A DNA stretch of 64,000 nucleotides from the NCBI RefSeq assembly GCF_030272615.1, contig NC_081409.1, positions 241,014,332 to 241,078,331 on the forward strand, read 5' to 3'. Of this stretch, positions 43,097 through 54,776 are shown piece after piece; position 1 is the stretch's first letter, and the number at the start of each line of letters is the position of its first letter. This stretch comes from Cryptomeria japonica (Eukaryota > Streptophyta > Pinopsida > Cupressales > Cupressaceae). Under the pieces are notes generated by a model. The model saw only the letters and a program-made list of their open reading frames with translations, ran no database searches and had not been told where the DNA came from. The position numbers were made by a program, and so were the translations under genes.

Positions 43097-45385
43097 TCTA
43101 ATCATTAGCAAACTCCTCATCATTGAAACTGGTGGACTCCTCATGATCAAGATCCCCAAAACAAACACCAACCAGCCCTGCATTTGAAATGGTAGCATCC
43201 TCATCAACCTGTGATGGCTCCTTTGGCTCTACATCTCATTGTGCTGCTGGACTCTCTTTGTACATAAGTGTCTTGCGGTCAATGAGATGCAAAGCTTTAT
43301 GTACAACCACAAGCTTCTTTGCTCTCTTAGAGGTAAGTCTGTTCTTCTTAAGAGAGTGGATGAAGCTATATGTGGACCAGTTCTTCCTAACAGCTGAAGA
43401 ACTAGAAACCTAAGATAGAAAACGAATTGCTAGAGTGGTAGTCAAAGATTTTTGACCATGACAATTCCACCACAAAAGTGGGTCCTCTTGTGCCATAGTT
43501 GCTATATCCATCTTTGTTGCAACTGAATAACCCCTAAGAGTGGCAAATTTGGTCCATTCAGTGCGAATTGTGCCGACATTGCTAGCATCATACATCCTAT
43601 CAATGCACCTAAATAACCCTGCCTTCACCTCATCATCCTGAATCGGTCTAACTCTACCAGTTCTAGCCTTTTACCACTTAGGATTCAAGGCATAGGCAGC
43701 CATATGCAAGGGAGTGTTGAGCTTCTCCCATCTGCGTTGAATGATTGGTCGAATGTGCTCATTGTAGAATGCTAAAGTGGGGTCCTTTACTTGCACAACA
43801 ACCCTGTGGTCAAGCATAGAATCGATGCACTCATACACCTCTCCAAGGTTAGGTGCATCCCCATCCCCATATCTTATGACCTGGAAAACTGGAGCAATGA
43901 GGGAGACTATGTATTTTGCATCAGTACAAAACACATCACTCTTCACTATCTCCTTCACCCTCCTCCTCTGCTTTGTCTTGGCCTCGACCCACCTATTCCA
44001 CTCTTCTGTCATAGCCGTGAGTTGTAGTGCCTCTTGCAACTCAATCATTCTCTCTAAGAGAATGAAATAGGATGCATATTTGGTCTCAATCGGTTTCAAG
44101 AACTCCTTCGAGAAGGTCTTGAAGAGTGCATGTTAAGTGTGGTGGTTGTAGATAAAACATTTGCACATCTCTCGCATCGCTGACCATTCCTCTAATCCAG
44201 TCAATCTTCCCCATGTCCTTCAGTGCATTGTTCATGACATGCACACAACATGGAGTCCACGAAATATGTTTCTAGGCTGCCTCAATAAGTTTCTCTGCAG
44301 CTCTGCACACATGTGCTGCATCTGATAGTACTTGGACCACATTTTGTGGACCAACCTCCTCAATAGCTTCCCTGAGGACCTCAAACTGAAAATCAACATC
44401 TTTGCAATGCCTTGTACAATCAACTAATTTGAGAAAGTATGGGTCCTCTGCTCATGTAACCGTGATGTTGATGAGTGGACAATGGCTAATGTTTGTCCAC
44501 CCATCCATAGCTATGCTACATCCAGAGTCCACCCAACATGCCTTCATCTTCTCCATCAAAACATATACTTGGAATAGTTCTTATCCAAGATCATGGTCCT
44601 CAATTTGGTCTCATCTGGTGGCACATATGATGGTCCTCCCCTTGCCACCATCGACATCATCTCCTTATAATAAGGAGACCGAGCTACATGAAATGGGATG
44701 TCATTAGCAAAGAACTTGCCGATGGCATCTATCTTATTCTTCAACTGCACATTGAACAAATCAGCTATGGGGTTACTTTGCAACTTGCGTTTCCCTGTCC
44801 CTTTAACCTCTTGTGATTGGGGCCACAACAATGGAAGTGGACGAATGTCGTGACATCACTCCTCTTGTCTGTAATGTATGAGTAGAAGTATGTTGCTGGC
44901 CCTTCTGAAGGTGTGCCCTACCAAAGTAATAAGGATTGCAACTGCTCTATCGTTAGGAATGTCCTAATGTTTGTTGATCTCAATTCTATATTCAATGTTC
45001 TTAGGATCCTCCAAAAAACGACATGGTTCCACACCTTTTCCTCTACAAAAAAGGAAGTGCGCATTAACTCTAGTGATGCTGCCAAACCATGAAAGACCAC
45101 AAATGTTGCATTGCCACTTACTTGTGCCACCACCCGTCCCTGATGTGCCTGCTATTTTTGATGCAAACCGTTTGAGAGGAGATCTAGGATCATAAGGACC
45201 CTTAGCATACTGTGCCAATAACTCAAAAGGGCAATCTATACTAGCAGTTGCACTTGCCATGGAACTAGATTGGGCAAAAGATCAGCCCCATGATCACCCC
45301 CCTTAGCCTCAGGTTCATATTCTGAATCATTTCCACTATGAGAATGAATTTCTATCTCATCCTCACTCATGTCATGAGAGCTCAT
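43097..45385 (-). pseudogene. hAT transposase (BED zinc finger, DUF659-like), broken
   Basis: A possible start is ATG at 45385 (MSSHDMSEDEIEIHSHS), frameshifted against the main N-terminal frame from 45260 (MASATASIDCPFELLAQY). A BED-type finger follows (WQCNICGLSWFGSITRVNAH, then a Cys). The DUF659-like part is at 44831-44450 (NPIADLFNVQLKNKIDAIGK, then CSIAMDGWTNI). The central catalytic and dimerisation parts are at 44099-43410 (VFQVIRYGDGDAPNLGEVYE, WTKFATLRGYSVAT, DPLLWWNCHGQKS). Its end is a TAG near 43097-43099. Several stops and frameshifts make it inactive. Confidence 0.8.
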
Positions 45386-45497
45386 TGTGATAGTGACATT
45401 GCATTTCACAAAATCAAAATGAAAATAAATTCAATAAGCACGTAGTTTCAGCCTAGTTTAACAAAGTTCAAATTTGAAAACAAAATTTAAATTTTAA

Positions 45498-45591
45498 AAT
45501 TTGATGTTGAATCTTGAGGGCAAAATATTCATCATTTTGCCCTCAAGATCAATCATTCATCATTTGACCCTCAAGATTCAACATCAAATCT
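45498..45591. repeat. Inverted repeat upstream of the hAT transposase
   Basis: AATTTGATGTTGAATCTTG (45498 on, then AGGGCAAA) pairs with its complement at 45563-45591 with one or two mismatches over about 27 bases. A third partial copy, TTTTGCCCTCAAGAT, lies in the loop at 45535-45549. Confidence 0.75.
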
Positions 45592-46261
45592 AATTTTGAA
45601 ATGAAACAAAGAAAAAACAACAAAAAAAAATAAAAAAGTGAAAATCAGAAAATGAAACAAACAAAAAACAAGAAATAGCCTACCTTGTGCTTGAAAAAAT
45701 CTCTCCAAAATGCTGTAGAATCCTCCTCCTCCTTTTCTTCTTGCTCCTTATCACTCCTCTTACGCTTGCACTCATTCAATCTTTTAGTTTTCACTCCTTT
45801 AATCACTCTTTTCTGAGCTTTTTCTTCTCGTCACCTAGCTGGTTAAAAAAATCAGAAATACAAATGTGAGTTAAATCAGTGATTTTAGGGGGTTTTGTAA
45901 TGCATAGAGGGCATGGATGGGCCCCACGTCATATTAGAGTTATCCACAAACCCCAAAATTCATTAAAAAATAAAAATTTATTAAATTTTATGTGCTTTTA
46001 AAGTCTCTGTGTCTCTCAAGGGATGCATGGACGTTTCCAAGGAGACTTGGAGATGCCAATATGTCTCTGCATCTTCGGTGACGGGTCAACGACAGTGGCG
46101 GGATGACGGGGGATGCCATGTCCCGAAGACGTGGGCCTCGGGGGGGGGAAGATATGTCCTCGTGGATCACTGGAGATACTTTGAATGAGTGATGATGATT
46201 GCTGGTGCAGGTCTGAAACACTTTAGAACATGCTGCAACAAGTCTGAACGTTTAATGTCCC
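45592..46261. other. Right flank and terminus of hAT-3
   Basis: Pyrimidine-rich sequence followed by G/C-rich subterminal DNA (46010-46160) with a run of nine G at 46141. No further coding sequence was recognised. Confidence 0.4.
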
Positions 46262-47319
46262 CTACTGGGACTTTACTTGATCTGCCCTAAAATTTCCCAA
46301 TTAGGGTTTGCATAAATGCTTGGAAGTGGGAATTGTTACTTTAGTATCTTGATGTAGGGCCTACATCCAAGTTAGTATCACAAGATAAATAATCATATAA
46401 ACCAATATTGTACAAATAGAATTCAAATGCACTATTGCAATATTAAGATATGCATATGGGATTCCTTTGAAGTTCTATCCAACCAACTTGTCATTATGGA
46501 GCACCAGTTGGCAGAACATACAAGGTGCCTCGAGCTGTTCCACCCAGCCTGGGAGCACGGAATGATAACCTTCATCCGGCCTCCCAGCCCCACTTGGGGT
46601 GTCTCTAACGGTGTGGCTTCCTAGCTACTTGCATCTTTCGTATGTACTATGTCTCCCCTCCAAAATGAGAAGGCCCAATGGATGAGAATCCTTAAGGGAA
46701 TCGTCATATGTGTTACATTATATACAGGCAGAGATATAGTAAAGTTATCAACATATAATATACATATATATCAGCAAGGTAGAATATTATATTTAACATT
46801 TTTAAGATTAATAATTATCAATGCTAATTATTTTGCCATATATATACACATATCATACCCCAGAATTGGCTATACACATAGGTTGCTGTCTAATACTTGT
46901 GCAACCTGAAGTGGAACTCTTATCTGCTTGAGTGCTCAATACTCTGAAATCTCTTTCTCTTCGCTGCTCCTCCTCTTGCAGTCTTTTCCCTTCTTATATC
47001 CTATGACTTCTTGGAGGAGAGGTGATCCTTGTGAGGGGTCATGACTGCTTGACATGTTTAGTTAATTGAGGTGATCCTTGGAAGTCTTTTTTCTTATTCG
47101 CACCCCCTCATGTTATTATGGTAACTTCCTCCTTAATTAAGATCGCTGGTCCTTAATCGACAATTAATTGTTATTCCTTCATGATGATCGCTGGATAAAG
47201 ACTTGTTGGATAATGATTGCTGTATCCTTGTTGCTATTCGCAACCAGGCCATCAATCTATGGAAGATATCTCCTTCGTGGCATGGCATCTACTGATCGCT
47301 GCAATTGTAATTTCTTTCT

Positions 47320-47931
47320 TGTTAATGCATTAGTAGCTTCTGCAAGATAAGACTTTCCTAACTCGTTAATCTCTTCTATTCTGTTTTGGTTTACTCATCT
47401 ATGCTGTTAGATTATCTGATTTATGCTTTCCGAACTGAATATGTTTATCAGACTGTAGCATTGATCATAATTATGATATTGATAAAGATGGATTAGATCG
47501 ACGACCTGCTTAACATAGTTAAGCGTCGATCTAATGCTATTTGTTATCGGGCTTGTTTGCTATCAACACCGATTCATTATCGGGAGTGTTTATATCGATC
47601 TGTTATTGTTTGCTATTAACACCGATTCATTATCGGGTGTGTTTATATCGATCTGTTATCATTTGCTTTGACGCCGATTAGTTATCATAACACTAAGTGA
47701 ATCGGTAGACAAGTCACGACCAAGTGACATCTTGAAGGTGCCACTTGATCGTGGCTGTTTTACTATATATACATCATTCAAAAGAAAAGGATGACATTGA
47801 AATCGATACATGTTATCCTCTACACCTGCAGAAAAGAAAGACGATAATATTACTGTCATAATAATAAATCTTAAATACGTCATCTAGTATATAACTTGTT
47901 CATTAAATTGGAAATTGCAATAACATTTACA
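47320..47931 (+). repeat. Copia-2 5' LTR
   Basis: It starts TGTTAATGCATTAGTAGC and ends AATAACATTTACA. U3 hairpins are TTAGATCGACG/CGTCGATCTAA with an inner CTTAAC/GTTAAG (47493-47534) and CACGACCAAGTG/CACTTGATCGTG (47715-47753). They lie just upstream of TATATATA at about 47764. Confidence 0.9.
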
Positions 47932-47944
47932 TGGTATCAGAGCC
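47932..47944 (+). other. Copia-2 primer-binding site
   Basis: TGGTATCAGAGCC, initiator-Met tRNA type, directly after the 5' LTR. Confidence 0.85.
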
Positions 47945-48020
47945 AGGTTATCGAACTTGAGGCTATTCAATTTTGTGAATAATTTAAGAACAAGGTTATA
48001 TACTACATCACATTTCTCCA

Positions 48021-48698
48021 ATGGCAAGTGCTATCAGATTTGAAGACAGACTCAGAGGTGGCGATGATTTTTCAGCCTAGAAATTCAGAATCCAGATGAT
48101 CTTAAAGGAGAACAAAGTGGATTCATTTGTTCAAACTAAAAATGATCAACCTGAAAATGAACTTGACAAAACCACATGGATTGAAGGAAATGAAAAAGCC
48201 ATAAAAATAATAGTTGATGGGGTGAGAAACAACATAATGCCCATCATAAGAAAACATCAGACAGCCTATAAAATGTTCAAAGCACTTGAAAGCACATTTG
48301 AGATATCAAATGCAAGTCGAACTCTGGCGTTAAAACGAGAAATAAATCATATCACCATGAACAAGGGGGAGACAATCAACGCCTACTTTATGCGGATATC
48401 AATTCTAAGAGATGAACTAGCAACTCTGGATTACGAGATCCAAAGCAAAGAGTTAACACTCATTGCTCTAGATGGGTTGCCTAGTGGATGGAGTACATTC
48501 GTCCAAGGCATTAGTGCAAGGTCCAAATATCCTAAGTTTGAAAGATTAAGGGACGATTGTCTCCAAGAAGAATCAAGATTGAACAAAATGAGAATAAAAC
48601 AAAAGAACATAGATGAAGACCTTCAAGTCCTAAATACTAACACAATTAAGACTAAAACTAGAACCTTTTGGAAAAGGAGGAATACTTGTAGGATATAG
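48021..48698 (+). pseudogene. Copia-2 gag, broken and fused to integrase end
   Basis: ATG at 48021 (MASAIRFEDRLRGGDDFSA) hits a TAG at codon 20, where Copia-1 has a Trp. The frame then runs 200 codons from 48096 (MILKENKVDSFVQ) through SRTLALKREINHITMNKGE. After about 48640 the sequence jumps from the gag end to the integrase C-terminal segment (GGILVGYSETSKAYR in another frame), deleting about 1.4 kb relative to Copia-1. Confidence 0.85.
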
Positions 48699-49663
48699 TG
48701 AAACATCCAAGGCCTATAGAATATATATACATGGTCAGAGAAATATTGAACTTAGTAGGGATGTAATATTTGAAGAAGACTTAGCCTTCAAAAGAGCCCT
48801 AAGTACAATAGAACCTGAAATCTATATCCCCACTCCTAACATAGAAGAAGACCCTACTCCTGAGCCTCAGAGGGAGAGTCTTGAGGAAACTATAGGTGAA
48901 ACTCCAATCCCACCTAGAGAAAACCTTAAGAAAAGACCTCTATGGGCCACCAAGACTGTAGCAGAAGCTTAGAAGTTTGCTGCTCCTTCAGGAACCTTCA
49001 GGGAAAGCAAAAGACCTAATAAGTTCACTAGCTATGTTGCTCTTATGAATGATCTCTCTAAAGCTGAACCAAACAATGTATCAGATGCACTTAAACATCA
49101 AGTATGAAAGGATGCTATGTCTGAAGAGTATCAGTCCATTATGAACAATGATGTTTGGGAGATCGTTCCTAGGCCTACTAAGAAATCAGTTGTGTCATCT
49201 AAATGGCTTTTTAAAATCAAACATGCTGCAGATGGCAGTATTGAAAAGCACAAGGCCAGATTTGTAGCTAGAGGGTTCTCTCAAAGGGAAGGAATAGATT
49301 ATGAAGAAACTTTTGCACCTGTAGCCAGATATACCTCAGTAAGAACAGTACTAGCCATTGCAGCAGCAAAAGGGTGGAAGGTGCACCAGATGGATGTTAA
49401 GACAACATTTCTTAATGGTGAGATCTCAAAAGAAGTCTACCTAGAGCAACCTGGAGGATTTGAAATTCAGGGTGTAGAGTCTCATGTGTGCAGACTCAAG
49501 AAAGCTCTCTATGGGCTTAAATAGGCTCCCAGGGCTTGGTATGAAAGAATTGACACCTATCTCTCTAAACTAGGCTTCTCTAAAAATGATGCAGATCCAA
49601 ATCTCTACTACAAACAAAATAAAGGTGATATGTTATTATTGATTTTATGTGTTGATGACTTAT
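48660..49663 (+). pseudogene. Copia-2 integrase end and RT, first part
   Basis: It continues with LVGYSETSKAYRIYIHGQ, then the RT start. The 135-codon frame 49117-49524 carries VWEIVPRPTKKSVVSSKWLF, YEETFAPVARYTSVRTVLA and KKALYGLK. A TAG follows at 49525, where Copia-1 has Gln (KQAPRAW). RT is cut in the catalytic VDDLL region by the solo LTR at 49664. Other stops occur near 48970 and 49105. Confidence 0.85.
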
Positions 49664-51003
49664 TGTCATGTACCCTCCTTGATCGTTATATATCCTAAAT
49701 GAAGCAACAATTATTATTATCAATATAATAATTAACAATGAATGATTATTTGAAATTTATTTATTTATTTATTAAATATTATTATTTTAATACATATTAA
49801 TATTTATTATTAATAACATTTTTGAGATATTCAAAGAAAAATAAAATAATATTATATTATAAACATAATTTATATATTATAAATTATAAACATAATTTAC
49901 AATTGTAAACACAATTTATATACTTAAATAATTAATAAAATAATAAATTCTTTATTATTTAATTAATAATTTTATATTAATTAATTAGATAAGAATAATT
50001 ATTATCAATTATTAATATATTTATGATATATTATCTAATCACTAATATATTATACACTCATAGATTGAAATAAACCAATTTATTAAGAAATCGGCAAAAT
50101 GCAAATAAAACCCGATTTATTAAAGAGATTTTACAAACTAATAAATGGTTAATGGAAATAAGATGTGCGATTCACTTGTTAATAAGTTACACAATACCAG
50201 TCCGTGTCTACCATCCAGGAGAAGACAGGACATTAAGAGTGCAGCACTGACCAAAGTAGTGACTAAATAATATAATCGACCATACCATATACGACAATGA
50301 CCGGGAGGTAGAAACTAGTTATTGGAATAACTCAGGCCACGATACTGTTAAGCACATCAGCTACTACCAGTCGATGACACATCCCTAATATGAAGATGCT
50401 TAATACTGAAGGACTATCACTTAATTAGTTATCAATTATAATATGGGAAGGTGCGATTAGCATACAAGACTAAGCATTAATAAATAGGCACTAGTCGTAT
50501 CTTTTGGAGACGCAACACCTCATATTCACTATCAAGATATAAGAAGGTATTTTCAACCATGAAAGAGGGGGGGGGGGAGATCGAAGAATAAGAGATTATG
50601 ATCATATGCAGATCCATATTCATTGATAGGTAGTAAACATCTTTGTTCTTGGTGCTGTGCTTAATATGCATGCTTTATATATGAAGCCCGATAATGTTTT
50701 AATGCAAAACTTAATAGTAATACTAAGATAGACTGCAATATGTATGGCAGCCACTCTTAAATTTGTATACAGTGGCAGACCAGATCTGACATGCGTCAGA
50801 TCTGTCTGCCATTACCAGCCAGTAAACAAATTACTAACTAGGATTATTTTAAGTTGTAATAATATTAGTAAATTATATAAAAGGATTTAGCTGATACATA
50901 ATTAATACTAGTAAATTATATAAAAGGATTTAGCTGATACATAATTAATATTAGTAAATTATATAAAAGGATTTAGCTGATACATAAACAATTGGTAATA
51001 TTA

Positions 51004-51039
<36 letters not shown>

Positions 51040-51436
51040 TCAAATTAGAATAAGGAATAATATAAGGGTTATAAATATAAATATTAATATAAATATAAAT
51101 ATTAATATAATAATAGATATTAATATAATATCTTTTAGAAACTGCTGTGCAGTAATACATAATAATTCATGTATCTAGTATTTAATAAATATGCAAATGA
51201 TATATAAATGAATCAGAATATAATAATTCATGTATCTAGTATTTAATAAATATGCAAATGATATATAAAAGAATCAGAATAAGATTAATTATCTAGTATG
51301 GTAAATTAGCAAGTACTTGATAGACTAAAGAAAGATAGAATAGACTTGGCTCTTAATCAAGTTGTTTAAGTCATAAGTGCATTGAAATAGATTAATTATA
51401 GGTTAAATAGACCAAACCCTAGTAGGGGACATTACA
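49664..51436 (+). repeat. Solo LTR inside Copia-2 RT (1,773 bp)
   Basis: It begins TGTCATGTACCCTCC and ends GTAGGGGACATTACA, whose complement matches the start at 12 of 15 bases. Flanking 5-mers are CTTAT (49659-49663) and CTTAC (51437-51441). The internal part from about 50590 resembles the 33640 copy (TTAATATRCATGC, ATATGAAGCCCRATAATGTT, ACTGCAATATGTATG). Triplicated 50-bp units with TTAGCTGATACATAATTAAT lie at 50860-50985. Confidence 0.85.
51007..51038. repeat. TA microsatellite
   Basis: Sixteen TA units in the solo LTR. Confidence 0.9.
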
Positions 51437-52370
51437 CTTACTAATCACAGGAGTAGATCACCTCATAGATCAATGTGAGAAAGATTTACCTAAAGAATTT
51501 GATATGAAGGACTTGGGACTCCTTCATTACTTCCTAGGTTTGGAAATATGGCAAAATTCTTAAAATATTATACTAAACCAAGGAAAGTATACCTTGGACA
51601 TTTTGAAGAGATTCGGAATGCATAACTGCAGAGCTATGACCTCTCCCATGGAAACAAATTTACATAAACTTAAGGAAGCAGCAACAGAGTCACAATCCAT
51701 TGATCCTACACTCTACAGACAAATGATTGGGTCCCTGATGTATCTGGTGAATACAAGGCCAGATATCTGTTATGCTGTCAATGCCTTAAGTCAGTTTATG
51801 TGTGAGCCGAAGGAAATTCACTTGATTGCAGTGAAACACATTATGAGATACTTACAAGGTACTCTAAACCTTGGTCTCAAATATGAGAAAGTCGATCTAG
51901 ACCTACACGGATTTACAGACTCAGATTGGGCTGGGAGTGTGACTGATAGGAAAAGCACTTTAGGGTGTTGCTTCAGTTTAGGATCCGCCATGATATCTTG
52001 GATCAGCAGAAAACAGTCTTCTGTAGCTCAGAGTTCCACTGAGGCCGAGTACATTGCAGCTTCCATGGCTGCTCGAGAGGCAGTATGGCTTAGGAAGTTG
52101 CTTGTGGGACTATTTGGTGAACCCATGAAACCCACTGTCATCCATTGTGACAACCAGAGCTGCATAAAGCTTTCTATAAATCCAGTATTTCATGACAGAT
52201 CCAAGCATATTGAGATTCCATACCATTATGTGCGAGACATGGTAGACAAAAATGTGATCAAATTGGAATATGTTAACACAGGAGATCAGACTGTAGATAT
52301 TCTGACCAAACCACTTTCCAGAGTGAAGGTTGATCACTTCAGAAAAGGTTTAGGTATGATAGAAAGGTAA
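51437..52370 (+). pseudogene. Copia-2 RT end and RNase H
   Basis: The frame resumes at LITGVDHLIDQ directly after the solo LTR. One stop lies near 51562. From 51594 a 258-codon frame covers LDILKRFGMHNCRAM, MYLVNTRPDICYAVNALSQF, and RNase H with TDSDWAGSVTDRKST and SSTEAEYIAASMAAREAVWL. HCDNQSCIKLSINPVFHDRS follows, and the frame ends at 52370. This part is intact and matches Copia-1 closely. Confidence 0.9.
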
Positions 52371-52445
52371 TCTGCTTTTTAAATAAGATGTTTAATGTGT
52401 AAACTTCTTTTGTCATGTTGGGACATTCTGGGTTTCACCCCCTTG

Positions 52446-52524
52446 TGTTCATATCTAAGAGGTGACGATCTCTTAGATTATGAACACTTGTATGTAGACA
52501 TCATAAGGTGACGATCTTATGATT
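52446..52524 (+). ncRNA. Copia-2 3' UTR pair of GGTGACGATC stem-loops
   Basis: The first stem-loop, 52446-52486, has loop GGTGACGATC at 52461-52470. Its stem is about 16 bp (GTGTTCATA and TCTAAGA pairing with TCTTAGA and TATGAACAC), with one unpaired base. The second is ATCATAA-GGTGACGATC-TTATGAT at about 52500-52523. Stems differ from Copia-1 but stay complementary. The first begins 76 bp after the pol stop. Confidence 0.65.
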
Positions 52525-52581
52525 CTCTAAACCAGTTATCATGTTGGATCTCTGGTATGTCATGGATGTGCCATGATGGTG

Positions 52582-52625
52582 TTGTGATAAAACATTTGTA
52601 TAAAATGTTTGTGCACATATCACAA
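52582..52625 (+). ncRNA. Copia-2 two-tier hairpin with GTGCACA bulge
   Basis: The outer stem TTGTGATA/TATCACAA and inner stem AAACATT/AATGTTT enclose a seven-base loop TGTATAA. A 3' bulge GTGCACA is in the same place as in Copia-1. Confidence 0.6.
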
Positions 52626-52670
52626 ACAGGATAAGATGAGAATCTAACCATCCTCATATGTTTATCCTTA

Positions 52671-52826
52671 GTATTGCGTGTTTAGGCAATACTGATATCA
52701 CGTGTTTAGGTGATATCTTGTCATAATGGAATGATGAATTTTTATATCACATGGTTAGGTGATACTCTATGAATGATGTTTTATATTATGTCCTGATGAT
52801 ACTTCTTATCATATGTATAGATGATA
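52671..52826 (+). repeat. Copia-2 hairpin array
   Basis: Units are GTATTGC-GTGTTTAG-GCAATAC (52671-52692), GATATCAC-GTGTTTAG-GTGATATC (52694-52717), ATATCAC-ATGGTTAG-GTGATA (52744-52764) and TATCAT-ATGTATAG-ATGATA (52807-52826). The stems TATTGC/GCAATA, TATCAC/GTGATA and TATCAT/ATGATA are compensatory variants. Confidence 0.7.
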
Positions 52827-52892
52827 TATATTCTTGGAGACTGACATTATGAAAAAGGAAATGTGATGCAGGTTACTTTATCTATCTTCCAA

Positions 52893-52905
52893 AGCTAAGA
52901 GGGAG
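52893..52905 (+). other. Copia-2 polypurine tract
   Basis: AGCTAAGAGGGAG lies directly before the 3' LTR. Confidence 0.8.
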
Positions 52906-53518
52906 TGTTAATGCATTAGTAGCTTCTGCAAGATAAGACTTTCCTAACTCGTTAATCTCTTCTATTTTGTTTTGGTTTACTCATCTATGCTGTTAGATTA
53001 TCTGATTTATGCTTTCCGAACTGAATATGTTTATCAGACTGTAACATTGATCATAATTATGATATTGATAAAGATGGATTAGATCGACGACCTGCTTAAC
53101 ATAGTTAAGCGTCGATCTAATGCTATTTGTTATCGGGCTTGTTTGCTATCAACACCGATTCATTATCGGGAGTGTTTATATCGATATGTTATTGTTTGCT
53201 ATTAACACCGATTCATTATCGGGTGTGTTTATATCGATCTGTTATCATTTGCTTTGACACCGATTAGTTATCATAACACTAAGTGAATCGGTAGACAAGT
53301 CACGACCAAGTGACATCTTGAAGGTGCCACTTGATCGTGGCTGTTTTACTATATATACATCATTCAAAAGAAAAGGATGACATTGAAATCGATACATGTT
53401 CATCCTCTACACCTGCAGAAAAGAAAGACGATAATATTATTGTCATAGTAATAAATCTTAAATACATCATCTAGTATATAACTTGTTCATTAAATTGAAA
53501 ATTGCAATAACATTTACA
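52906..53518 (+). repeat. Copia-2 3' LTR
   Basis: 613 bp, TGTTAATGCATTAGTAGC to AATAACATTTACA, with the same U3 hairpins as the 5' copy. Confidence 0.9.
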
Positions 53519-54776
53519 TTTTTGGTATTTAAGGCAATCAATGAATGTGGTAATGATACTACTCATGACATGATCGTGATCATGACAGAACGGCAAGGTA
53601 ATCACTTATAAATCACAACAAACTCACTCCCAACACACCACCAAGCATTAATAATCTGAAAGATACCTCAAGGCTGAAAATGGCGCTAGCAAAGCAGGTA
53701 CAACATCATTAAATGCAACATAACTCACCAAACAGCAGTTTTCCACCTCAAAGTGTCTTGAAAACTGCAAATATGATTAAGGCGATCCTAGACAAGGTCA
53801 TTGGAGTAGTAAAACTCTAGTGCTTCAGCCTAGGCTTCACATGCCAACCTCTAGTGAATGGTATGACACAACCATTGATCAAATCTGCAACCTTAAACTC
53901 TATGGCCTACATTTTATTATCATTATCATATCAAAATGTTAGAGAAATGAGTTTCATTACCAGCAATGAATTCTTCCCAGATGTTACGGCTAGTATGAGG
54001 AGGTATGATCTGCTTGGAGTGAATCGTACAACCAACAAATCACCGCAGAAATCACCTTAAACATACATCAAATTTCTTGATAGCAATCACTTCAAAATTT
54101 GCAACTCAGCGCATCAAAAACATTCATATCTGCAAATCAAATTAGAACTCTTCTCTGTAGCACAATGGTGATCTTTGCATGAAACCACATTAGCTAGCTA
54201 GGGGGTTTTTCGTTCTTAAGAATCTTTGGAAGAACTTAGATTCTCTCTAGTAGCATAACAATATAACATTCATAAGTCTAACCTCTCAAATGAGCCCACA
54301 ACCTTATATAGTTTTTTAGAGGGAAGTACTCAATTAAAAATATAATAATTTTTTTTTCCTTGACAAAGACCTTTTAGAAGGATTAATATTATTTTTAATG
54401 TGCAAAGTCTCCCAAGCCTAAGCACCCAACCCAAGTTGTGGAAAGTATCCAGATGACATAATTATGCATTTCTGATCATACCACAATAATACTGGAGTCA
54501 TAAGACGATGACCCAAAGCAATTGGGTGACTTACTAAAAATAGCCTGCTCCTCCAAGAAGTTTGGAGAGCACCGAAAGGTCAAAAATTGATTCCAAAAGT
54601 ATCAAGAGGCTCCATATAACCATTGAACTCATTGCCAACCAACAACATCCCTGCAAGACGCAACTTGAGCACTCCACAAACTTTGGAGATCTTCCCAACT
54701 CACCAAGTAGCTTATGGGAAAACTTGGGAATCCGGCTAAATGCTCATAAATAAATTTTGCTTAAAATGGGGACATT

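Larger units (their letters stand above)
41069..46215 (-). mobile_element. hAT DNA transposon (hAT-3), approximate ends
   Basis: A degraded hAT transposase lies on the minus strand between G-rich termini (about 41080-41160 plus strand, and about 46020-46150). The left end TAGTGTTCCATGG resembles hAT inverted repeats, and the right end on the minus strand gives AAGTGTTTCAGAC. The possible 8-bp duplications (TTAGATAC and TTAGAACA) match only partly, so the boundaries are tentative. hAT-1 is inserted within it. Confidence 0.55.
47320..53518 (+). mobile_element. Copia-2, internally deleted Copia with nested solo LTR (6,199 bp)
   Basis: The LTRs are 612 bp (47320-47931) and 613 bp (52906-53518), differing by eye at about 9-10 positions (about 1.5 percent). 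Flanking 5-mers are TTTCT and TTTTT (one mismatch). It is related to Copia-1 by gag and pol sequence, but the zinc knuckle, protease and integrase are deleted and a 1,773-bp solo LTR sits in RT. It cannot be autonomous. Confidence 0.93.
46262..54776 (-). repeat. Possible split LTR of the TGTAATGTCCCC family around Copia-2
   Basis: The left edge reads TTTAATGTCCCCTACTGGG and the right edge AAAATGGGGACATTACT, so both ends show the family's terminal repeat with single-base changes. Copia-2 (47320-53518) would be nested, leaving about 2.3 kb (46262-47319 and 53519-54776). The flanking 5-mers do not match (GAACG and GCTCT), so these edges may belong to two different copies. Confidence 0.35.

Noticed and set aside
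50951-51160. 69-codon Tyr/Ile-rich ORF
   Set aside because: It is a translation of the TA microsatellite and AT-rich repeats.
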